Source: G965200765 sp965200765 (GTDB lineage Bacteria; Pseudomonadota; Gammaproteobacteria; Arenicellales; JAJDZL01). Taken from it: 64,000 nucleotides of DNA. The position numbers and the translations under genes are program-made. The notes below the pieces were generated by a model. That model was given only the letters and a program-made list of their open reading frames with translations, did not search any database and was not told the DNA's origin. Shown here piece by piece: positions 16,165-24,204 of the stretch. Position 1 is the first letter of the stretch. Every line of letters begins with the position of its first letter. The stretch spans positions 1 to 64,000 of the forward strand of contig OZ241380.1 in NCBI GenBank assembly GCA_965200765.1, in the 5' to 3' direction.

Positions 16165-16323
16165 TTGCAAAAGTTTCTTCGCGTCGCTTTGCCATTCATC
16201 TTGCTGGCAGTCTTTGCAGTGATTGCGTTGTTCGTAATCAACACTGTTGAAACCATTGAGTTTATGGAAAATACGCAACGCACCGGACCCACAATTCTGA
16301 ATCCCAATCCGCCGAATTACTAA
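16165..16323 (+). CDS. Small single-helix membrane protein
   Basis: A 52-residue frame from TTG at 16165, preceded by a strong GAGAGGAG ribosome site with 7-nt spacing, which makes the unusual start convincing. One helix (about residues 6-26) is followed by a polar tail ending PTILNPNPPNY. I recognise no family. It is the last plus-strand gene of the respiratory locus. Confidence 0.6.
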   Translation: MQKFLRVALPFILLAVFAVIALFVINTVETIEFMENTQRTGPTILNPNPPNY

Positions 16324-16330
16324 GGGAATC

Positions 16331-17110
16331 TTACAAAGTATTTCTGACTACTTTGGCTTCCCCAGGTTTTAGAATCAAAATCACATCCGGCTTGAACTCG
16401 CCCTGTTGCCACACTCGAAGGCGGTAGCTTTTCGGTTGAATATCCGAAAATTCTACAGCACCAGGTTTGTTGAGAATTGTGCTGTGTTGACTCGGCGGTA
16501 CAAAGATCCACGCATGCATCCAGGAATGAAGGTCACATCTGACTTTCAGTACGCCTGTTGCGGTTAGTGTTTTTCGGACAGAAACGGCTTGCAATGGAGT
16601 AGCGACATTGAATACTGTGTCGTCCTCGTCCAGTACGTGCGCATTGTGCAAAATGGAGTCGTGATTGACTACTTCTACCGTGCTACCATGCGGGACGACT
16701 TGAAAAGCGGGGGAAAACAAATTGTCCTTGATGGTAATTTGCACAACTTCTTCGCGCTCAGGTACCGGTTTTGCTTCGGCTGGCCATGGTTCAAGATACA
16801 CCACTGTGGGAGATGCCGTAACAGAGTCAAAATGCAAGATCAATGACGCTCGGGAACGATCAATGTTCTGCAAAGAGATTTCAAACTCGTGGAACACAAT
16901 TAGTGCTGACCCGCCAACAACTATGCAACCGAGGGCAACAACAGCAATTTTCCGACGTGCTTTGGGATGCAGGGCCGGTGTCTTTCTGGCTTGTTTGGCT
17001 GATTGGCGGCTCTTCCAACTCGAGTGGTATTGCTTGATTCGTTGCAAGGCAAGTCGCAACAGCAGTCGTATGAGTGTCACAATTGAAATTCTGTCATTTG
17101 ATATGCACAA
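16331..17110 (-). CDS. Membrane-anchored amicyanin-like cupredoxin
   Basis: A 259-residue protein with a basic N-terminus, a membrane helix at about residues 54-73, and a periplasmic copper domain. Ligands are spaced as in the locus's first gene: His155 (LHNAH), Cys192, His195 and Met198 (CDLHSWM). The C-terminus (SYRLRVWQQGEF) resembles the regulatory-like domain of the 6708-7418 protein, so the two are paralogues, one soluble and one anchored. It is convergent with the oxidase genes. The start is doubtful: TTG at 17110 lies inside a 35-nt sequence also found in the helicase gene at 20988-21024, and a later GTG start is possible. Confidence 0.72.
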   Translation of the reverse strand: MCISNDRISIVTLIRLLLRLALQRIKQYHSSWKSRQSAKQARKTPALHPKARRKIAVVALGCIVVGGSALIVFHEFEISLQNIDRSRASLILHFDSVTASPTVVYLEPWPAEAKPVPEREEVVQITIKDNLFSPAFQVVPHGSTVEVVNHDSILHNAHVLDEDDTVFNVATPLQAVSVRKTLTATGVLKVRCDLHSWMHAWIFVPPSQHSTILNKPGAVEFSDIQPKSYRLRVWQQGEFKPDVILILKPGEAKVVRNTL

Positions 17111-17118
17111 GCGGATAG
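17084..17118. repeat. Short imperfect repeat, copy 1
   Basis: The sequence around CTGTCATTTGAT-nn-GCACAAGCGGA recurs at 20988-21024 in the same orientation, with about 30 aligned bases and three mismatches, plus a less exact left flank. It spans the start of the cupredoxin gene and the boundary of the accessory island. Confidence 0.55.
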
Positions 17119-17140
17119 TGGTATGCTCATTGACTCAATA

Positions 17141-17515
17141 TCAATCACGAATCAGAACTACCTTTACCCCCAAGTTTACTTTTGTCCAAGCTTTGTCTCC
17201 GGTCAATACAGGCAAGTTGAGTTGAATGCAAGCACAGTCAACAAGAGACATTCCATATTTTCTAGCCAGATTACGAACTCTTGAAACTGCATAAGCCTGT
17301 TCGACATCAAATGGATATATTTGGATGCGTATGGACAATAAATTTTGTTGAATTCTTTCTTCTGTCACTCCGATTTCAACCAGACGAATACAAATCTCTG
17401 CCAGGTCAATTGTGGACATCGCAGTATAGCCTTCATAGCCGGATACTTTTTCAGCTCCCTTTTCATTGAGAAGCAAGGCGATGACTGCAGAAGAATCCAA
17501 TCCCACTTTGTTCAT
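17141..17515 (-). CDS. VapC-like PIN-domain toxin
   Basis: A 124-residue PIN-domain protein, expected to be an RNase toxin. Conserved acidic residues are Asp7 (LDSSAV), Glu40 (TIDLAE), Asp93 (LVDCACIQ) and Asp107 (LTGDKAW). I chose the ATG at 17515 because it overlaps the antitoxin stop as ATGA; an upstream start would add ten residues of no use. Antitoxin-then-toxin order is standard for VapBC. It marks the left end of the accessory island. Confidence 0.85.
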   Translation of the reverse strand: MNKVGLDSSAVIALLLNEKGAEKVSGYEGYTAMSTIDLAEICIRLVEIGVTEERIQQNLLSIRIQIYPFDVEQAYAVSRVRNLARKYGMSLVDCACIQLNLPVLTGDKAWTKVNLGVKVVLIRD

Positions 17516-18297
17516 TCTGACTGTCTCAAATCTGCTTCTGTCCACTCAGTCTCTTCCACTCGAAATTCCTGTCGCCGCTCGGCAATAAGCTCATCCACAA
17601 TACTAACGCCTTCCGGTACATTTCTGTTTAATTCTTCCTGAATTTTTCTCAAACTTTCTTTCCAAGTCAGGATATGAAGCTGATTGCCCGCCAACTCTAC
17701 CAGAACCTCCATATCTTCTTTGATGCCAATAGCTTTACGAAATTTTGCAGGTATTACTATACGTCCAGCAGGTCCAACCTTCACCCACTCGCTATCTGGA
17801 TAAGATTCTGCTGATTCGGTGTCTGTGGCATTAACACCGCTTGTTGGTCTTTCCAGTTTCGTCTCATTGTAACCACTTCGGACAAGAACATTACGGACAT
17901 GCTGGTAACGAACCCCCAAGAACTTGTAAATTTCAGACCGGCTATATCCTTGAAGATACAAGGCGCGAATTTTATCGGCCTTTTTTGTCATTCCTTCAAC
18001 GATACGTTCCATGACCAGATCTTTACCAGTACTGTTCATCGTTGACAATGATTTGGTGGACAATTTCGAATGTTGCCCGGATTTGTACGCTTCCGAATTG
18101 GATGTTTCCCTGACTTCTGAATCTTCATAACCACTATTCATCAATACTTTTCGTACATGTTGATTGGAGCTCTGTAAGAAGTTTGCTATTTCAGTGCGGC
18201 TGTATCCCTTGCAATATAGAGCCCGAACTTTGTTTTTCTCGCAGAGCAGGCCATGGGTGATTTGGTTCATAGCATTTTGGTCCAAGAGTTTTCTCAC
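17512..18297 (-). CDS. AbrB-type antitoxin with two extra helix-turn-helix repeats
   Basis: A 261-residue protein, far longer than the usual 70-100 residue VapB. The AbrB/SpoVT DNA-binding domain (WVKVGPAGRIVIPAKFRKAI, residues 171-190, continuing to about 212) is near the C-terminus, followed by the region expected to bind the toxin. The N-terminus holds two copies of a 38-residue unit at about 21-58 and 106-143, each with RALY-x2-GYSR-x-EI-x2-FL, then QHVR-x-VL-x2-SGY; these look like helix-turn-helix DNA-binding modules. GTG at 18297 is the longest start; an ATG at 18270 is equally plausible. Autoregulation of the operon is likely. Confidence 0.75.
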   Translation of the reverse strand: MRKLLDQNAMNQITHGLLCEKNKVRALYCKGYSRTEIANFLQSSNQHVRKVLMNSGYEDSEVRETSNSEAYKSGQHSKLSTKSLSTMNSTGKDLVMERIVEGMTKKADKIRALYLQGYSRSEIYKFLGVRYQHVRNVLVRSGYNETKLERPTSGVNATDTESAESYPDSEWVKVGPAGRIVIPAKFRKAIGIKEDMEVLVELAGNQLHILTWKESLRKIQEELNRNVPEGVSIVDELIAERRQEFRVEETEWTEADLRQSE

Positions 18298-18615
18298 AAG
18301 CAGTTCTCCAATTCGAGTGCTTCACATTGGAATTTTTTCACAGCAAAAGTGTGTTCTGGGACTCGTAAAACCCTTGCTCCATATAGTCGTAAAGAAATTA
18401 CTGGCCGTCGACAAGGCAAGTACGGACTTACTCTTTGCCATCCCCAATTTCGGCCTTTTGCCGTCTTGAATCGTCGTAGCGAAGTACAAGCATGGGATCA
18501 ATATACATCAAATTAGGTAGGTGTATGTCGCCTCGGGCGGTATAGTCAAGAGAGGGTGCCAAGTGCGTCCTAAGTGACGAGCAGGGCCAGACTTCGTACC
18601 TTGTTAGTCTTGTTT
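18298..18615. other. 318-nt gap without a recognised gene
   Basis: Lies between the helicase stop and the antitoxin start. Short frames exist on both strands but show no motif, ribosome site or composition that supports coding. It probably holds the promoter of the antitoxin-toxin pair; no clear -35/-10 pair was seen. Confidence 0.5.
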
Positions 18616-21600
18616 TTATTCCAATCTTTCCATTACTCGCCAGACTTCCCGGTAAATCGCTCCTTCTTGTTTGCCGAGTGCTTCCTGCCAACTCTGTGTA
18701 TCCATTTCTTTCAAATGATTTCTGATACTGGAGATTGGTTCTTGCAGTACGTCCCCCAAACTATTCGCCAGTTTATTTGTGGCGGTCCGCGAAACACCAA
18801 GCAGTCTCAGTGCAATTGCTTGTTCATTGTTGACACCATAGTAAACGTATGAAGGAAGATTACGAAGAGACTGAAAATCATCATCTTCCAAATCGTGCAC
18901 GGTAACTGACAACAATGCACCAAGTCCCCAGGCAACTGTGTTGGCCAGACTGCCATACAGGTTTCTACCACAAGCTGTCATTGCTGTCATTTCATCACCT
19001 CTATCCATGAAATGTTTTCGAGCAATTTCGCAAACCGAATCACCATTGACCCAATCTTTGACTATTAACGCCACTTGATCTCCGTCCGTAGTAGAGTCCC
19101 CTTTAACTGCCTTCAAGTTTTCACGCAATTCAGGAACGTTCAACAGTACACTCATCATTTTTTGCAGAGCATCATTGTCTTTATGAAACAACGAGTTTGG
19201 CTTCCAAGACTGCGCTGTTATACCTTCTTGGCTTGCTTGATAAAGTATCCTGTTGACACTCTCAAGAGAAAACCCTGTACTGTCGACCAAAGCAATCGGT
19301 TGCTTTTCTCGCTGGATATATTCGGAATATTTGCGTATGCTTCTCAATAGACGGCTTGCGAGTTCGCCATTCTTGTGCCTCAATTTTTCATAACCGAAAG
19401 TGTTTCGCATGACTTGCTCTATTTCACTTGCAAAACTACTAGGCTTTCCCATTTGACTATAAGTGTGGACCAAGTATTGTACGAATGATGACCATTGTGG
19501 AAATCTTAACACCAGTTTCCCTAAATCATCAATTTCATCCATTGCTTCAACTACTAGTCGAATCAGGGCAGAATTAAGTTCTCCGGTCTGGCTGTTGACA
19601 AAGTTTCTTAGCTCTCCCACTTTTGATTCATCTTTCGCAACAAGGGCGATGACACCTAACTGTTCTTGTGATATGCGGCCAGCACGTCCAGCTATATTCC
19701 AGAAATCTTCAGGTGGTATGTCTTCACCGTACGGATACTGATTCGATGCCATGACAACACCGGATACCGGAAAATTCACCCCCTGAGCAATGGTTGTTGT
19801 TGCGACGAGAATTCTTAGCTCACTAGTTTCAGTCAACCACTCCATAAGGGATCGAACTTCGTCTGACAACCCCGAATGATGCACCCCAATTCGGTAGGAT
19901 AGTAAATCAATCAATGGATAGTTCTCTCCAAATTCCAACCTCAAAAAATCTTGCACCAGTCTGATGTTTTCTGATTTTGCCTCGCGATTCACTTCCAATT
20001 TGAGTTTTTCAGCAAGATTCCATACCCAATCAGGTCGACCATGCATAACAATGACAGGACCGCGAGATTTCAGGTGTTGTGCAACAATTGCTGCTATATT
20101 TGTTTGTGATGAAGCTTTCGAGTAAGTTTTTGCAATTTCCTCAATTTTGGGAAATTTCAGGAAATCTCCCACTTTCAATGTTTGTTTAGTTGTATGTATT
20201 GTTTCCATACTTAAACTATAGCTGTAGCTACCTTTTTTGATAGGCTTGCTCCGCTCTGGATACACGATACCAATTACTCGATCATTGGGTTGCCAATCCA
20301 CATCCAGACTGATTTCATCTGAACTATTCCCACCTAACCAGCGGGCGACTTCACGAGCATTTTCAATAAATGGAGTTAGTAGAAGAAAATGCGCATATTT
20401 GCATTCTCGGTTGATAGTCGCTAGCAGAAGTTCAAGTCTTAGTCCTCTTTCTTTATTTTGGATGTTGTGTGCTTCATCAACCACTACTAAGGCAAGAGGG
20501 CGATTGATTCTCTTTTCCCAACCTTGACGAAGCATCAAGTCAAGTTTTTCCGGTGTAGTCACAAGTACACGAAACTCGTTTTCAGGCTTCTTTTGACACA
20601 AAAGTTTTGACTCTACACTGTCGAATTCGAGTGCAGGACTAACTTGTTCGACAATTATATTGAGCGGTTCCAAATCTCGTCGTAGTTGCCTAGAGACTTG
20701 ATTTACCAAGGCGCGAGTCGGTGTGAGGTAAGCAACCCAACCTCTTTCATGTTCAAACTGGTTGATGGTTTGCAAAATTCTAAATTCGGCAATCAGGGTT
20801 TTACCGCTTGAAGTGGGTAAGCTTACTACGATTGATCGACGACCTGACCCTAGTAATCCCTGTTCCACCAAGGTACGGCGTTGTGGTGGAAGTAGCTCGA
20901 AAATAGGTTGATCTTCTCTGTTTTCAGCCATCAAACTGTGAACAAATTGATTGACCTGGAAGTTTGCTGCACGTGCAACGGTCCAAACTGAATTTTCTGT
21001 CATTTGATGCGCACAAGCGGAAAGCAACCTGCCCATTGCTTCCAGTTCGATCAACTGTGCGTATTTGCATGCAGACATCACTTGGTCAAATTGCGTATCA
21101 AGAAGTTGATGAATTTGATGGTCGCCGTCTATATTGCCGTCTGTAATATATGTAGCGAACATTTCTGCTGCTCTGGTCAAATGATAAAGACCGATTAACT
21201 CCAGTGCTGCGGCTGATGCGTGTTCGGGTTCAGAATCTTTCAAGTACTGTGCTTCGTACTCTATCTGCGACTCACGTAAATGGTTGATTTTCTGCAGTAC
21301 TGCATCGCGGTCCGACCACCCATCTTTACGTATCAATCTGAGCCACGTGTCCAAAACAGTTGCCCAGGTACGCTCTCTCCAATCAGGACTGTCAAGTGGA
21401 AGTTTAGGCCAATCAATCTTTCGTAGCCAACGAGTAGCACCACCACCCATGTCTCCCAATACTGCAAGCACGCACGTTCGCAACACAAACATACCATCAC
21501 TCGTTCCAGTCTTCAGTCTTGGCAAAATTCGGAGCAACCGAAAAGCATCCGCAGAGGCTAGTCTGAGTGCTTTTGTTTTTTCATTGTCATCTGCTAGATT

Positions 21601-21771
21601 CTCAAGTAGTAAATCATGCACGAAAAACTCAAGTAAATATGCTGTGCGCTCAATCAAATCGTAATCAATATCACCGTCGGTGTCTTGCAATTCACTAAAG
21701 AGCTGGTGACGAGTTGCTTGTCGAACAGCTTCTGTTCGAGTTGTCTCTAGCATTTCCTCCCAGCAATTCAC
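18616..21771 (-). CDS. Large SF2 (Ski2-like) helicase of a nuclease-helicase defence pair, HamB-like
   Basis: A 1051-residue protein. After about 300 helical residues it has Walker A LPTSSGKT at 319-326, PTRALVNQ near 351, TTPEKLD near 405, DEAH at 432-435 and NIAGRAGR as motif VI, the Ski2-like set. GTG start overlapping the upstream nuclease stop (GTGA) shows tight coupling. In Hachiman, HamB is a helicase of similar size that watches DNA and is paired with nuclease HamA, encoded first. The order and coupling fit, but related nuclease-helicase systems exist, so the family name is tentative. Confidence 0.7.
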   Translation of the reverse strand: MNCWEEMLETTRTEAVRQATRHQLFSELQDTDGDIDYDLIERTAYLLEFFVHDLLLENLADDNEKTKALRLASADAFRLLRILPRLKTGTSDGMFVLRTCVLAVLGDMGGGATRWLRKIDWPKLPLDSPDWRERTWATVLDTWLRLIRKDGWSDRDAVLQKINHLRESQIEYEAQYLKDSEPEHASAAALELIGLYHLTRAAEMFATYITDGNIDGDHQIHQLLDTQFDQVMSACKYAQLIELEAMGRLLSACAHQMTENSVWTVARAANFQVNQFVHSLMAENREDQPIFELLPPQRRTLVEQGLLGSGRRSIVVSLPTSSGKTLIAEFRILQTINQFEHERGWVAYLTPTRALVNQVSRQLRRDLEPLNIIVEQVSPALEFDSVESKLLCQKKPENEFRVLVTTPEKLDLMLRQGWEKRINRPLALVVVDEAHNIQNKERGLRLELLLATINRECKYAHFLLLTPFIENAREVARWLGGNSSDEISLDVDWQPNDRVIGIVYPERSKPIKKGSYSYSLSMETIHTTKQTLKVGDFLKFPKIEEIAKTYSKASSQTNIAAIVAQHLKSRGPVIVMHGRPDWVWNLAEKLKLEVNREAKSENIRLVQDFLRLEFGENYPLIDLLSYRIGVHHSGLSDEVRSLMEWLTETSELRILVATTTIAQGVNFPVSGVVMASNQYPYGEDIPPEDFWNIAGRAGRISQEQLGVIALVAKDESKVGELRNFVNSQTGELNSALIRLVVEAMDEIDDLGKLVLRFPQWSSFVQYLVHTYSQMGKPSSFASEIEQVMRNTFGYEKLRHKNGELASRLLRSIRKYSEYIQREKQPIALVDSTGFSLESVNRILYQASQEGITAQSWKPNSLFHKDNDALQKMMSVLLNVPELRENLKAVKGDSTTDGDQVALIVKDWVNGDSVCEIARKHFMDRGDEMTAMTACGRNLYGSLANTVAWGLGALLSVTVHDLEDDDFQSLRNLPSYVYYGVNNEQAIALRLLGVSRTATNKLANSLGDVLQEPISSIRNHLKEMDTQSWQEALGKQEGAIYREVWRVMERLE
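20988..21024. repeat. Short imperfect repeat, copy 2
   Basis: Second copy of the sequence at 17084-17118, here inside the helicase gene (codons near 251-262). Confidence 0.55.
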
Positions 21772-22547
21772 GGCGAAATCCCACCTATAAGTTCAGTAAG
21801 TTCCAATATCTTACATGGTAAATATAACGCAACTAAATGGCAATCGGCAGGAGCTTGTAGTTGTGCCGCCAACTTTTCTCCACCCGACTTCAAATCAGCT
21901 TGGTCAGGAACTGTATCACGAACCAACACTCCGTATAAAGAAAAGGATCCGAATTTCGGATTGAGATAGGTGCCACAAGCTAATTTGATAGTGTTCTCAT
22001 ATTTTGTTGTTTTGCACTTTCTCAACAGCCACGCGCACAAATATACTTTTAAACTACGGTCATCTGCCAAACGAATTATTTGCTGGATCAAACCACCTGA
22101 ACCATACATAACTCTTGGTGGTTTTTTCTGCTGACGAGATGTCTTGACTTCTCCAAAGACAAGTTTTGTATCATTCTTGTACTGAATGAATCCTACAAGG
22201 TCTGGTCCGGGGAGACTCGCGTTCGGAGTACGAACATCGTTTCTAGTGTTCCATAGCCAATGAATATTGCAGTTGTTTTGCAAATATGTTTCTGCTATGG
22301 CTTCTCCAATCGTCCAAGACGGAGTTCCATTGACCAAAATCGTTCTTACATCCTCATTGTCAAATTTAGAGGAAGACGTTGCTTGATCTATTGCATCAAG
22401 TTCGCTAATTTCTTCTTCGTCTATCAGTTTAGAACGGACGTCTTGGCGCATAAATTCTTTAAACTTTTCGCCTGGCTCAAATTGAAAGCCATACCAATTC
22501 ACTTGGCCATCAGCATTGCTGTAGACAATTTTTCCACTTGAAGTCAT
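21768..22547 (-). CDS. PD-(D/E)XK nuclease-like protein, HamA-like
   Basis: A 259-residue protein with a nuclease layout: Glu82 in TIGEAIAETYL, Asp116 in GPDLVGF, and Glu133/Lys135 in LVFGEVKTS. This spacing (E, then D, then E-x-K) is the PD-(D/E)XK signature seen in HamA (DUF1837) of Hachiman. It precedes the helicase with a 4-nt overlap. Expected role: a DNA-cutting effector released or activated by the helicase on infection. It could instead belong to another two-gene nuclease-helicase family. Confidence 0.6.
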   Translation of the reverse strand: MTSSGKIVYSNADGQVNWYGFQFEPGEKFKEFMRQDVRSKLIDEEEISELDAIDQATSSSKFDNEDVRTILVNGTPSWTIGEAIAETYLQNNCNIHWLWNTRNDVRTPNASLPGPDLVGFIQYKNDTKLVFGEVKTSRQQKKPPRVMYGSGGLIQQIIRLADDRSLKVYLCAWLLRKCKTTKYENTIKLACGTYLNPKFGSFSLYGVLVRDTVPDQADLKSGGEKLAAQLQAPADCHLVALYLPCKILELTELIGGISP

Positions 22548-23011
22548 AAGATTAACCGGTGTTCACTATACTGCTAATTTCTTTGGAAAGGGTAATTATG
22601 TAGCGACAGAATGGCATTGATATGGATCATTAGTCCGCTAAAGCATCAAGTCCCAAAATTGTGCTGTTGAATAGTACTATACAAACTTTTGGCTGGATAT
22701 TCAACATTTACTCTGGTTATATGACCATTTTTGTCGGGTTACGACGGAGATGGGTGAAGCACACCTCCATAGCCTGTGAATTTGCAACACGTCCTTGCTG
22801 TCGTACAACTTGGCATTAGGTGTTGACGGACCAGTGTTTTCGATACAGATAGTGTGCTAACCGCGTGATGGTGCAAATCTTCATCTCACGCAACTGAGGT
22901 GCCATGGACAAGCTATGGGTAAACGACGATCGGATACATATCCGAAAATCATTCCACAAATCCAGTCGCCTTCTTTCTTGTTCGGGACTCTGAGCCTTGG
23001 TTGAGTAAAAC
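22548..23011. other. 464-nt gap without a recognised gene
   Basis: Between the alcohol dehydrogenase-like gene and the nuclease. The minus strand has a short frame near 22816-22960 broken by stops, which might be decayed coding sequence, but I could not match it to any family. The right part should hold the promoter of the nuclease-helicase pair. Confidence 0.45.
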
Positions 23012-24121
23012 TTACTCGGGTGGAACCAAAACAAATTTCCCAATGAATTGCTTGGCCAGGAATTCTTCCTGCGCGGCATGAATCTCGCTCAATGGGAAAG
23101 TCTTGGCTACAAGCGGCTTGATTTTGTCGTTTTCAATATAGGAAACAAGGTTTTCAAATACATCTGCCGGTTGAAAAGTGCAGCCGTGCAGTGTCAGGTC
23201 TTTCAGATAGAGGGATCTTAAATCCAAATCTACAATCGGACCGGCAATTGCTCCGGAAGTTGCATACCTGGCACCTCGAGCCATAACATCAAGCAGCATG
23301 GGCCAATTTTCCCCACCAACCAGATCTACAACCACGTCAACAGAATCTGTACCAATTTCTTCAACCAGGTTTGCATTTCGGTCAACTACCTTGTTGGCCC
23401 CAATGTCCAGAAGAGCGTCCGCTTTGGATTGACTGGCAACTGCAATGACGTTGGCACCGCGAACTTTTGCCAATTGAATTGCAGCCGAGCCCACGCCGCC
23501 TGAAGCACCGGTAATCAATACGCGCTCATCCCGAACCGATGGTCTGGTGAGCAGGTTTTCTGCGGTTGAGTATGCACATGGAATAGAGGCAAGTTCTGCA
23601 TCAGTCCAATTGCAATCTACACGAAAGGATATCTTCGCAGGTACTGTCAGATATTGAGCGAATGCGCCATCTATTTCAGATCCAAGCGTCATGTACTGAC
23701 ACTCGGAATTTCCATTTTCAGCGGGCATGACACTCATTACAATGACCCGTTCTCCAATTCGAGTAGGTGAAACGTGTTTTCCAACGGCGACGATATGTCC
23801 ACAGCAATCAGCTCCCTGTATTCTGGGAAACGGCATTGCTTGCCCAATTGATGAGGCATCGTCTTCATCTATGGTCTCGAAACCGCCGGTGCCACCGACA
23901 TCGGTTGCATCAGTTACTTTTTTCGAATACCAGCCGATTCGAGTATTGATATCCGTGTTGTTGATGCCAGCCGCAGAAACTTTGATGAGTACTTCATCAT
24001 CGCCCGGACTCGGTACGGGTACATCCTCGCGGTAGCGTAGCATCTCCATACCGCCGTGTCCAATGAGGTGAACCGCCGCCATGTGAGAGGGAATTTTGTG
24101 ATTGCTGAAATCGGTCGTCAT
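23012..24121 (-). CDS. MDR-superfamily alcohol dehydrogenase/quinone oxidoreductase
   Basis: A 369-residue NAD(P)H-dependent oxidoreductase with a GroES-like N-terminal domain and a Rossmann domain. The dinucleotide motif GASGGVG is at residues 205-211 with IQLAK following, and AGINNTDINTRIG near 51-63 matches the family's early motif. The Zn-ligand pattern is incomplete (GADCCGH near 103), so it may be a zinc-independent or quinone oxidoreductase-type member. It follows the enolase-superfamily gene by 83 nt in the same direction; together they may form a small catabolic unit. Substrate unknown. Confidence 0.8.
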   Translation of the reverse strand: MTTDFSNHKIPSHMAAVHLIGHGGMEMLRYREDVPVPSPGDDEVLIKVSAAGINNTDINTRIGWYSKKVTDATDVGGTGGFETIDEDDASSIGQAMPFPRIQGADCCGHIVAVGKHVSPTRIGERVIVMSVMPAENGNSECQYMTLGSEIDGAFAQYLTVPAKISFRVDCNWTDAELASIPCAYSTAENLLTRPSVRDERVLITGASGGVGSAAIQLAKVRGANVIAVASQSKADALLDIGANKVVDRNANLVEEIGTDSVDVVVDLVGGENWPMLLDVMARGARYATSGAIAGPIVDLDLRSLYLKDLTLHGCTFQPADVFENLVSYIENDKIKPLVAKTFPLSEIHAAQEEFLAKQFIGKFVLVPPE

Positions 24122-24204
24122 TTGTTGTATGCCTCGAGAATGTATTCACTAAAAAAATTTCTGAAAACCCTGAGTACTCTTGCCATGAGTGCTTGAATTA
24201 AGTG

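Noticed and set aside
22816..23079. 87-residue minus-strand frame after the alcohol dehydrogenase-like gene
   Set aside because: Its first third overlaps the dehydrogenase in another frame and the rest matches nothing recognised.
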